Origin: Anisakis pegreffii
Lineage: Eukaryota; Nematoda; Chromadorea; Rhabditida; Anisakidae
Assembly (NCBI GenBank): GCA_035041965.1
Contig: JAPYMA010000465.1
Location: 53,347-117,346, forward strand
DNA: 64,000 bases
Reading direction: 5' to 3'
Position numbers and translations under genes: made by a program. Shown here one piece after another: positions 12,831-24,400 of this stretch (its first letter is position 1; every line of letters begins with the position of its first letter). The notes below the pieces were generated by a model, which worked only from the letters and a program-made list of their open reading frames with translations, was not told the DNA's origin and did no database searches.

Positions 12831-14070
12831 TCTCATACCTATGAAAAATTTCATTAGCATATGGAATCATAATTCATTTCTTATAAAAACTTGTTGAAAC
12901 ATCCTTAAAAAAGTGCATTTTTTTCATCAGCTGCACACAATTTTCATTGCATCGTAGCAGGTCGTTTTAGAGGATGAATTACGCGCTTCTTAGGGCATTT
13001 TGGTTCTGGAACGCTTGAATTCTCCAAAAATTCTCCAAAAAATTCTAAGTTTCCTCTATTGATTAATCCTATTGCTTAAATGGAATTTCCATTTGTTTGA
13101 CGAGAAGAAAGAAAGTTCCAACAATGAGAATTCACCGAACTTTTGAAATGAATCTACGAATGAAATTCTCAGACACAATACACAATACTCAGTTACAAGG
13201 CCGCTACCATTTGGTCACTCAGCAACGGTACTGCATATTGGATATTAGTAGTTAGCAAGGATTCAAAAACTTGTAATGAAATCAGCATGAACATGAACAA
13301 CCACTGCAACTCGACAGATTTTTGAGTACGCTGCCAGTGATTTCCACATCTTTTACGAATGCGCTCAATAAGTAACACTATGAAACGTCATCACTACAGA
13401 TCTTGTGAAATTGACTGCGACGTAATCAGTTGCACAAAATCTCAAAACATTGTCTGATGTTCGATGTAGCCATTGCGATCTTTCAGTCTGATTATAATCA
13501 GAATGAAATATAATTAATCAACAAATGAGGCTAGTGGCAGCGGAAATTGCGTGAAACCTTCATTGAGGTGCATGAAAAGCAGTCTCTAGGTGTTATTTTA
13601 CAAAAAACTTTTATTTTGATTAATTCAGTTCGAAGCATTGACAAATCGCAGGATTACTACAACTGTATAGAATTTTATTTGATGGTTTTTAGTTGATCAG
13701 GGCAAATTAGGTTTGAAGCATTTTGAAGATGCGGGCAGAACTTTCACCACGAACGTATTTTGCTGGCATTTACGCAGATACTCACCTGCTCGGCACATGG
13801 GCCTTCATTCGAACCTGAAATAAACTCACTAAATTTTGACTGTCAGAATTAATTTGTGAACTTGAACTTGCAATAGCGACAAAATATCGTCGAGACTTCT
13901 TAAGTGCGTTATTTTTATCCTATTTTTGACGACAAAAGAAATTTCGTGATCTAATTAATGAAATTGAATTGAAATTTTCATGTGTGAATTTAGACCATGA
14001 ACTCAAAATTATATTAATATGACCGATTACGTCATTTGCTGCACAGAATAGAAAACGAGAACTCAATTAG
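12831..14070. other. Non-coding, nothing recognised
   Basis: AT-rich sequence without a supported exon, RNA gene or long repeat. The minus-strand open frame at 13193-13378 has no recognisable motif. Confidence 0.4.
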
Positions 14071-14176
14071 GACTGGGATGGTTAAGTGGTTAATGCGCTC
14101 GTTTTGAAGTGGAACTGAGACTAAGAATGAGGTCAGGCGAATTCAATGCCGCGCACCATTTCAATGTCTTTTTTTT
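14071..14176 (+). repeat. tRNA-Ser-like Pol III unit (pseudo-tRNA or SINE head)
   Basis: TGGTTAAGTGG at 14079-14089 matches the A-box. A degenerate B-box (GAATTCAATGCC) lies at about 14139-14150. A run of eight T at 14169-14176 would end Pol III transcription. The D-arm, TTTTGAAG anticodon region and long variable region resemble a type-II tRNA-Ser(TGA). The acceptor ends do not pair well, so I do not call a functional tRNA. Confidence 0.5.
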
Positions 14177-15484
14177 GGGATCCTTCTTATTCAGATATTT
14201 TACAGTTCTTAGTTCAACTGGTAATTCAAACAGTAACGATTGGTAGCAAAGAAAATGGCTGTTAATCGACAGAATTACGCAATAGAGAATGGTTTCGCTT
14301 CAACGATTATGTGACATCTAATGACATTAAGTGACTATAATCGCGTTTATTATTGTTATTGCTATCATTATATGATCTTCTTCATTATTTTATTGCTGTT
14401 TTTATGGTAATTGCTATTATGTGAACGGACAGAGTGGAGATTGACAAGCAGTGATACATTGGAACGGAATTATGTGATGTTTTGGATGAAAATTCGATTG
14501 AAAAAAACGATGAAATTCAGTGAAAAATCAAAAGCGAATTGAAACGGAGAACATATTCACTTTCTGGAATATTCGATCCAAGAAGCTCCACCTTCAGATG
14601 AAATTACCTGAAAAATGCATATGCATACTACCACATTCATTTGAAAGTTTTAATTGAGGAGTCGTATTATGACGACGATGACAAACACAAATACGCCCAT
14701 CGATAAATAACGCATACCAACAATCCTTAAAACTACTCCCCCCCTCCCATTTCAATTGACTGAAACAGACACTCATTCAGTTCTTATACAGCAATGTCAT
14801 TATTGATATTATTATGATTATTGCTATCATTATAATTCGTCTTATTGTTATTGCTATTATTATTGTTACTGCTTTCATTATCCACTTTCAGTTTTCTTCC
14901 AAATTTCGCAAATGAAACTCCATTCGAAATAAAAAATTAACTCTTTCTGAAATGCTGTTGACTGATTATGATATCTATGAAATTTAGGTAATATTTGCAG
15001 TTTCATCTGAGGTAATTGGTGACATAATTGCTTCATCATACAACTCGAACTATAGCAAGCGATAATATGTTTATTTCGTCGGATCAATTTCCTCTTTTAT
15101 TGGCTATATCCTTAATACCAGGCTTGTTTTCTATGAAATATTTTTGCTTTTTGGTTATTTCCGATGAATATTGGTTGATCTTAATCACATATATCTGCTG
15201 ATATTTGTTGATATGGTTAAGTGGAAACATTGTCTAAGTGGAGTTTATAGAGTAAGAGTAAATAAGTGAATAGATGAAACCGACTTGAAGCAGTTTCTTA
15301 TCTATAGTGTTTCGAGTGGTTTCCACGTCGCTTTTCAATCAGATGACGTTTTATGATAACTCATTGACTGCTTTAACTAATTTATCAATACATTTCCGTT
15401 TCGCTTGAGTGAATAATAATTTTAAAAAATGTTTATTTCGTCGAAAATATGTTTATTTAATGCAATTACTAATGCATTTTACAG
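14177..15484. other. Non-coding upstream of the peroxidase
   Basis: Low-complexity AT-rich DNA with TATTATTATT-like stretches near 14340-14420 and 14795-14880. No exon is supported. The first exon and promoter of the peroxidase gene may lie here but could not be placed. Confidence 0.4.
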
Positions 15485-18400
15485 CTTTAACAGGTAAACT
15501 GTCCCCTCCGAAGACATCCAAATATAAATGTCTAGCGAATGGTTGTTGCGATCAACATGAATGGTGTAGATTCTGGGCATCGATTGGAGAATGCGATCAA
15601 AATCCGCTGTGGATGCTGAGCAATTGTCAACTGGCTTGTAACAGTTGCACTTTAACGTGTAATTTTTCCATTTGTTCTTTTTTTTTTGGCTTTTTCCTAG
15701 TGTTTGTTGATTTGTTTTGTGGCACTTTCATGTAGTTGTGCATATGCAATTGCGATTTTGGGCGATGAGCACGTATCTGAACTCTAAATGAGCGACTAAT
15801 TCGACTGTTGCAAATTCTCGTTTTGTCAGCAGAAAATTTATCAGAATAAGTTGTTGTGATGAAATGATTATTTTGAGAGAACAAATCAATACGAGCATTA
15901 TTCACATATCTTACTGACATGAGGAATACCAACAACAACACTATTCGCGGTTTAGTTCACTCCAAACACAGCGTTGATAGTATTTGATGTGAGATTTTTA
16001 TCAGGAACTTCTCCATGACCAAAAGATCGCTTGAAGTTCCACAATTTTCGGATTATTTTGTCTGCTTGAGTTCACTTTGCTGCCGCTCGTTAAAATTCTC
16101 TTGTAGTGAACACATTGAAAAACGCATGTTTTGAGCTTCTAGAGCTTCGAGAGCCATCAGCCAATTGTGGATAGCTACTTGACGGTATGCCATCTATCAG
16201 AAGGTCTGTCTTTTAGATAAAAGTCTCTCTCTTCTTTTGAGTGCATTTTGTAATTGTGTTTGACTGGTGTCATTCACTCTATCGTTTGAATTCGTACGAA
16301 TGAATCATTTCCATTCGATGTTTTGAGGAAATCGATTTGAATAAAGTAGTGATGGTAATCGACCGACGTTTGGTCGGTAAAATCCGACGAATTTCGGTCG
16401 GAGTACTGAATTTCTGAATCTCAAGATGTGAATCCGCTCAGATTCTGACCGAGGATTTTCGAAGTTCGGTCGATATATCGAATTTCGGAATGTTGAAACG
16501 TTGATTCGGCCGGATTCTAAAGAAACTGAAATTCTGTTCGGATGCCATCATCAGCGTAAAGTCTCACTATGAGACAGGTCACCTATGAATCATCAGAGAT
16601 ATTCATTGAGCATTATTTAACAAGAGTAATGCAGCAGTCACATTTCACTCGATAATAATTCGCGAAATATTACTCACACGAATTTCTTCCACCTAAATCG
16701 ATGAATCAATTAACCTCTCCAACGATGACATCATTAATTTCACCTTCAATTTCAATATGAACTTTCATTAATCTTTCACTGTAATATTCGCAACATCTCA
16801 ACGCATTGTCTTTTTCAGTGAGTTTCTTCAACAACTCTTTCGTCATTTTGCAACTGAAAATGAAGATTATTCCATTTTGATTGATAAGCAAAATGCAGAT
16901 CATAATTTATTTTGTGTGTCTTCATAACAAACTTAATCGAATATTTGATCAACTGGAGCAGAGCGAAATTGCTAAATTCTTTTACAAAACTTTCGTTCAT
17001 AAACAGTCGTTTACTGATGGGAGTGCAAATTTCGATAGTTTCATGAGAATCGAGCTGTGTTTGTGCAGATTTTGATGCTTTTGTAAGCGTTATACGATCG
17101 ATATAATGCAAGAGAAATAAGAACATTATATTATAGAATATAATCTGATTGTAGTGGAGAGTTGAAGGCTCTGAGAGACTTTAATGGGTAAGTGAATGAT
17201 GAGTTGATTGAAACTGAAAGCGGTTTTAAAGATGTGAGTTCTGAGTTTAGACTTATAACAATAACCACAAAATTTTATGCTGACAAATAGACAAATTCGA
17301 TATTTAATAATAATCATTAGTATTAAGTATCATGCGATTAGAAAAGAGTTTAAAAACAGGTTTTATAGAAATGAAGGCAGATGTGTGGGTGGTGAGTGTA
17401 ATAATAACAACAACAAGAATATTTGCACAATAATGATGATAATATAATAAAAGATTGAAATCTATGTAAACGTCTTCAAAACACAACAATAATAGCAATA
17501 TTAATGTCAATTATTATAATATTATTATTAATAATACCAATAATATTATTAATAATGTTATTGATAATGAATTGATAATGATAACAATAATGATAATAAC
17601 AACATAATTAAAGAGTTACACCGTTAATAATTGAAATCGATTTCCTTTTCATCGCTTAGCGAAGTTTTAATTTTGATTGAGAATCATTCCATTAAAATGA
17701 ACTGCCAAGCGAATAATCTATAATCTCCTCGAATCTTCCATGTGAATGTTTCGCTTACTGATCAATCTTTTGCTTGTTTATAATATTTCTTTGTTTCATT
17801 CCTTCCTATACTAGAATAGAATTTAATCTGTTGGCTATAAAAATTCATTTACAAGGTCAATGATATGTGACTCTTATTTTAAACTCTCCTTATTCCTTTT
17901 AATCTGTCTGTATTCGCGCATTCTTTCGCTTCGAATTCTTAGCCAAAGATCGCTCCATTTGTTTCGCTTCAAATTTTCAAAACACTTATTTTTAGCCAAC
18001 GATCTTCTATGCCTTTTTATGATCTTTTTTTTGAGAAAGTAGATCATTTCGTCTAGAAACAATTCGTGCAAAATCACGTTTCAAGAAATATTCGTTTTTT
18101 GCTTGAGATGCCCTAGTGCATCGTTCTCGGGTTTTGCAATTTCCTGTCGAAAGTACGGTTGCTTTCTGATCTGGGAACAATATGCAGAAAGTCTGATTCA
18201 AAAAAGCTTACACCGAAATGTTGCTAATGTTGTATATTAATGATTATTATGGATTTAAATGGAACTTTCGAAATGTTACTTTATAAACAGATTATTACAT
18301 ATAAGCCAAATCACAACCTGTACGATTTCCTCACAATCAGTAAAACGGGAATCGAACTCACGGGTTCGACTCCCGTTCGCCAAAGAAAGTTTTGCTCATT

Positions 18401-21400
18401 GTCAAAATCGAGTGGTGAACCAATGTCATGTTACATGGTGGTATGTTAGTAACGTTGATATTAATCAACAACACCCTCAGGCAGTCGATCTGATCCGCGT
18501 ATTTGGATGAGTTGCTTTGTTGCACATCTGTTTTTTTAGTGCCATCGACAGATTATATCGAACGGTTGTTTTTGTTTTCAACTATTACAAACATGTAACT
18601 TGAAAATTATTCACTTGGACTTTTGTACTATTGCACAGTCTTCAGATATGGGTTGTTGGAATGTTAAGGAGGAAACAAGAGAAATTTTATCGAAACTTGA
18701 AAGCGGTTCATCACTATCGAAATGTTTCATTATCGAATGCAATAGGGAAACAAACGATCGTAAAAGAACTGCAGAGAATGTTGATGAAAATTACCGAATA
18801 ATATCCAAAAACTTATACTGTCTTCAGTACTTATATAAAGTTTGCAATATAGGCACTGTAAAATATAGACACTCACTGCTCTACATTCCTTGTCTAATTT
18901 ATGTGCTTCTTATTTTCACATTCCCAAAAATTTCATCAGCAACCAAATTAAATTCGGGTTCTTTAGTGAACATTTTTAGCATTAATTTTGTTGTTCACTT
19001 TTGAACGGTTGATGAAATTATAAAAACATTGAGAAGAATAACCGAGAAAGACGACATAAATTAGTGTTGTATATTTGAAGTTTATCAACAAGTTACTATG
19101 TGAAATGATTAATGTAAGTTGTGTTTTTCAAGCGTAAATATACAGTTGCGAGCGAGCATACGATAGGATGGCTGTGTTGTTGCAAATCATAATTATGGTT
19201 CTAAAAGCACATGCTCTTTGCTATGTTTCGAGAGTGATATGGATGAGAATGATAACGTGTTGAGTGTTTCCATGAGGAGAATGTTCAACGAGCAACAATC
19301 ATTATTAATGTGACTATGCAAATGTTAAATACTTCTAAAGATCACTTCAAATTCCTCCATTTAAAAAGTTCATTTCAGCTGAAACAAATCGAACATCATT
19401 GCCTCAGTCTGAACATCTCGCTGGAGCCAAGCAAAATAGTGAGTGTCGGTCGTTATTAACGAATAAAAATGAATCGATTTCATTGATCAACGAAATGCAA
19501 AAACGAAGTTTAATAAGTGCAGTGGAAGACTTATCAAAACGAGACTTATTGTCAATTGACGATATCACGAAGGCAGTTTCGAACGGATGTGTGCCTCAAG
19601 TTCGCTTTTGAATTGCTTTGTTTTCATTTGATTCATTACGATTGATCATTTCGGTTCGGTCGTTTGATTGATTTGGGTTGAATTACTTGTTTGTGTTCGG
19701 TGGATTTTATTTGAATTCCAGTCGAGATTAGTTGCTTGCGATTAATTTAAGATCAGTTCGATTAGTTGCCATTAAACCATATCGGATCCGCATGAGTCAT
19801 TAAAATTTCTAATGCGCTTCGTGTTGAGGTGATTTTAGATTTAAAAAAAAAACAAATGAAATTGATTCTTCCAATCGATCGAGCTGTTGGAGTTTACTCG
19901 CTTGATCCTGACGACTGATTCAGAATTTCTACTTCATCCGATTACTGTAAAAGTTGATAGCTTTTATATGAACGATATTCTGAGGGGTTCATAAAAAGCT
20001 GGCAAACGACTTTCATTTGGAAACAAAAGTGGATTTAACCATTGTTGAAAAAACAGAAACGTCACAGCAAAAACCATAGAATGGATAGCTACATCCGGTA
20101 TAAATCTCATTAATATCACATCACTTCGAATCATTTCGATTGACAGCAAATTCAATTTTTCATTTATTCTCTTGGTTCGCTTCATTCCATTGAATATCTT
20201 CGTCGGTTCCAGTCTCAAGCGATTAACACCCTTTTTTTTCAGTAAATACAATCCTTTTTTGATTGCAAAAACAAGGATATTGTTTGCTTTAAAAGGAATT
20301 TATTCGCATGTATTTTGCAACCGACTTCTTATAAGGTACTTGAAATTATGTTGGAGAATGCGAAATGCTTCGAAAGTTTGGGAGGAAATGAATTGCTTCG
20401 GGATACAGTGGAGTATTTTATGATACTAATGGTAACGACAATAGTAATAGTTTTAGACGTCGCAAAATTGATACTTAGAAATCAAAATGATAATTATAGG
20501 AAACTGGTACTGATAAAGATAATAGATTGAAAAGTGCTGTACAGAATTCATGTCGAAACAATAGAATCCATGTTACATTGATAAGTTGTTGGTTTATTTA
20601 TAATATAACATCAGCAAACTTGTTTATTCGCTGATGTAATATCGTAGTAGCAGTATGATAGTTGATTGATAGTAGCAACTTATTGACAGCATACTTAGCG
20701 AAGGGATTATTTTTAAGGAGTATTATCCTATAAATAAGGGAAGGAAATGAAGAGTTGGTTACTGATTTGTTTAACAGGTGATTATCGGTGAATAAACGGC
20801 TCTTCTGAAGGGTGCCGATAATTGCTTTGGGACAGCATTGGGTAATACTGAATGGAAAAGTTTCCGAAGCTTAAGTAGCGTAAATGTAAGTACAAGGCTA
20901 GGTTCAAGCAGTAGCATGAGCGCAGATCATAGCCTAGACTAATTGTAAGTCTGAGCTGAACTTAATACAGCTCGGATTGCTGAGTATCTGAGTCTTTAAC
21001 GGTAGTTCGAATGAAGCTGGTCATTTCAATGTTTGTTTTATTGTTCAGCAATCAGAGATGGAACATGAAGGTGTTGGGGTTTGATACATTTCGATGTGCG
21101 ATAAACGCTCTTGTAAACGTTATCTGCATTTCAGTTGCAATCGAGCGATTGTGCCCATTCTCTTTGCTATCATTTGCTGTTTCGAAGTTTCGATGGAACC
21201 TGTAATAATCTGGAAAAACCCCTTCTTGGCGCTGCTTTCCGACCATATCTTCGGTAATTTTTGCTAATTTTTTAATGACACTTGGTAATTCCATTAATTT
21301 ATCAATGATTATTTTACAAGATCTGTCATAAATTGCAACTGAATTTACACATTCAAACGTAGTCCTATTAATATTCAACTAGCAGGAGTGATGCATCTCA

Positions 21401-24400
21401 AATATGAGCACTTTAAAGTGCAGTTCTCATCATTCTGTCAAACCGTTTGTGGGTCATTTCATTGCTTGCACTTTATACCGATCACTTTCATTCCCAGTTT
21501 CAAATAACTTTTGTCGCTTTCTTTCAATAATCCACTCTCAAATCGTACCTTCCTTCAGCAGTATTATTCATTCTTCTGATTATCTGCAGGAATCACCATT
21601 GTATAATCTAAATAAATCAACAAATTCTTGATACTTCTTCCGTTGATCAAATTGCAGCATTCAATTTCATTTATGGCACTCTAGGTTTCATTGCGACCAG
21701 ATTCTCTTGAACTTCATTAAATTCAGTTGAAAATTCCCTATGCAATTCGAAAATATTTGTTGTGATTCGCTATCTGAAAACCAGATTCGATAATTATTTT
21801 CTGCATTTGAACAACGTTCAGTTTGTGTGGGTTGTTGAAAATGAAGAGAGATTGTTGAAATATGGACGCAATCGTTCATATGCTTACGTTCAGTTGAATG
21901 TCCTTAGCACACTTTTCAAGAGCCGAAGTTTAGTACTTATCGAAAATTCTGAATATGTTCAGGACGAAAATTCAGTCCGTTACCATCATTCCTATGTATG
22001 TAACTGTAGAAAAAGTAATCGCTTTGTTGCGAAGTGCTACAGTTGGTACATTCTAATAATCTTTGTTTACAATCAAGTAAAGATAAGTTTATATTATTCC
22101 AAAATACTGCTTAATATTGCCGGTTTTTCGATTAATGCAATTGCAGTGAAAGTTTTTTCTTCGCGCTATCTTCATGATTATCTGAATTCTGCCAGAAACT
22201 TTTTTGCTAAAAACCGGTTTTCAAAGAGATCAACGCAGATATGCTTGCTTGTTGTGGAATGTTCTGTTCTATTTTGGTGTTGTTTTGAAATGAAATGTCA
22301 TAAACGATGATGTCAGATGGAACGTAAACGAATGTAATAATTTGTTGATATGATCTGATAGAACAACTCCTTACAATCAAACAAACAACAATCCACCACA
22401 CCAAATATGTATTTGAAAATCGAAACAACAAATCAGTCAATCAATCAATCAATCAGAATGAAAGAGACTTTTGTACGGTTCATTGAATGATGCATTGCGA
22501 ATGATACCTATATGCGAATCATTTTTGTGACTTGAATATATTTATTGTACGTTGAAAATACATTTCGTTTGACGATTTCACAAAGTGAATCTAATGTTTG
22601 CAATGCATACGCACTTCAGTTGCACATGAATAAACTCGAAATGAGCTTTATTCCACTTCAAAGTAGTCATTTGGATGGCAATTCGAACGAATAGATGAGA
22701 CTGTTCATCTGAAAGTGTATTTCTTCGAATAGTTCAATATTTTGTTTGATTGTTTTCTCCGCTTTATTGCTACTCATCAAAAGAGTGATCATTCCCTTGG
22801 TCAACACTCACTCAGATTGAACGCTCGAAAATCAACATGCAAAAATTTTTGTGAGTAGAAATTGTTTTGAGCTCAATGCGAGGCTATAAGATTTCATTCG
22901 AGTGCAAATTTCTTTTGATGTTGAAAGATTGAATGCAATTCAACAAACACACGGAAGTTGTTCTAAGTCGTTTGTTCTATGTCTTATTCCATTTTTTAAA
23001 TGAATGAATGAAATTCTGAATAATCGTTTTGCAGTCATCTTCCGGCCGAATACGATGATGGTCTCGGCGAACCAGTTTGTGAGTTGTTTGTTGGGTTTGT
23101 TCCGTATTCGCTCGTTTATGAGCGACATATTCTCGAAATTATTCATGAGTTATGAAGGTTTTATAAGAGCATTAGAGCTAAAAAGAGCGTTTTCTCGTGG
23201 AAATTTGGGTGGAATCCCATTCAATTCTCTGAAATTATGAACGTTTGGTCATAAATTACGCAAATGAAAATGCAAAAATACAACTGAGACGTGTGGAAAC
23301 AGGCTATTATAAGAGAACGAAAGATGTGTTTATTTTCTTGGCAATAGAGAAACGATAATTTTCTATTCGATCGCAGTTTTTTGCGGATATGTAGTATGGA
23401 AAACGAAACTTATATCAGAATACTTTAATTGCTGTGAAAAATGGCATAACAAAAATAATGATTTAGCATCGCAAAAAGTAACTCGTCCTACGGCTCGAGA
23501 AGCGTCACGGGTTTTATTATCAAGTCGTCAAGTGGTATTTCACGATAAATTCAATGCTTTATTGATGCAATTTGGTCAGTTCATCTCGCACGATATGGCC
23601 AAAACCACTCTACAACCGTCAGCGCAATGTTCAACATGTGAGCCAATCCCGTCCAAATGCATGCCTATTCGAATATCAATTAAGGACAACAATATGGCGT
23701 ACGTCTTTGTGTTTCTTTCATGCTCCGCTTATCGTGCATTCCAAAAATAAAATTTCGTGTGCGACAAATTTGCTGGTGATAATGCGAATCGCTGGTGGTC
23801 AGTTGATTAGTCATGTTCATTTCTTCTAAAATCATAAGTGTATGGTTGATATGGAACGTGAGGAAAGTATCGAACACGGCTCAATTGAATTGCATTGAAA
23901 TGCGGTGCCTGATCAAAATTTGAATGTAGCCTAACGAATATTATCACATGTTGCATTTTTTGAAAAATGCAAATGCATTGAAGTCAGATCGCAAAGTTTA
24001 TCCCTTCTAACGCATTCAAGCGCTCTTTTCTAACTGCTCAACTCACAATAATTTTTATTCCCATTTCGCATTTTGCTCCACCAGGCATAGCGCTTTCCCA
24101 TCGCATTTTTGATTGGATTGATAATCAGCGGCTGGAGTGGACATATGTCGGTAGAGGGCCTCGTCAGTAACTCATTAGAAGATAGGGCATCATCAACCAA
24201 AAATTTGGCTGAGCAAACTTATCGAGGAACATTTTTCTTTATGGGATGGGATCCTCACTTCCCGATGAATCATCCTGGTCAATGCGCTCGTGAAGTAAAG
24301 AAGTACCAGTTCCAGGTTCAGGAAAAAACGGCGTTCAGAAATCACAAGATTATAATGGGATGTATATTGAGATTAGTGATATATATTGAGATGAAATATT

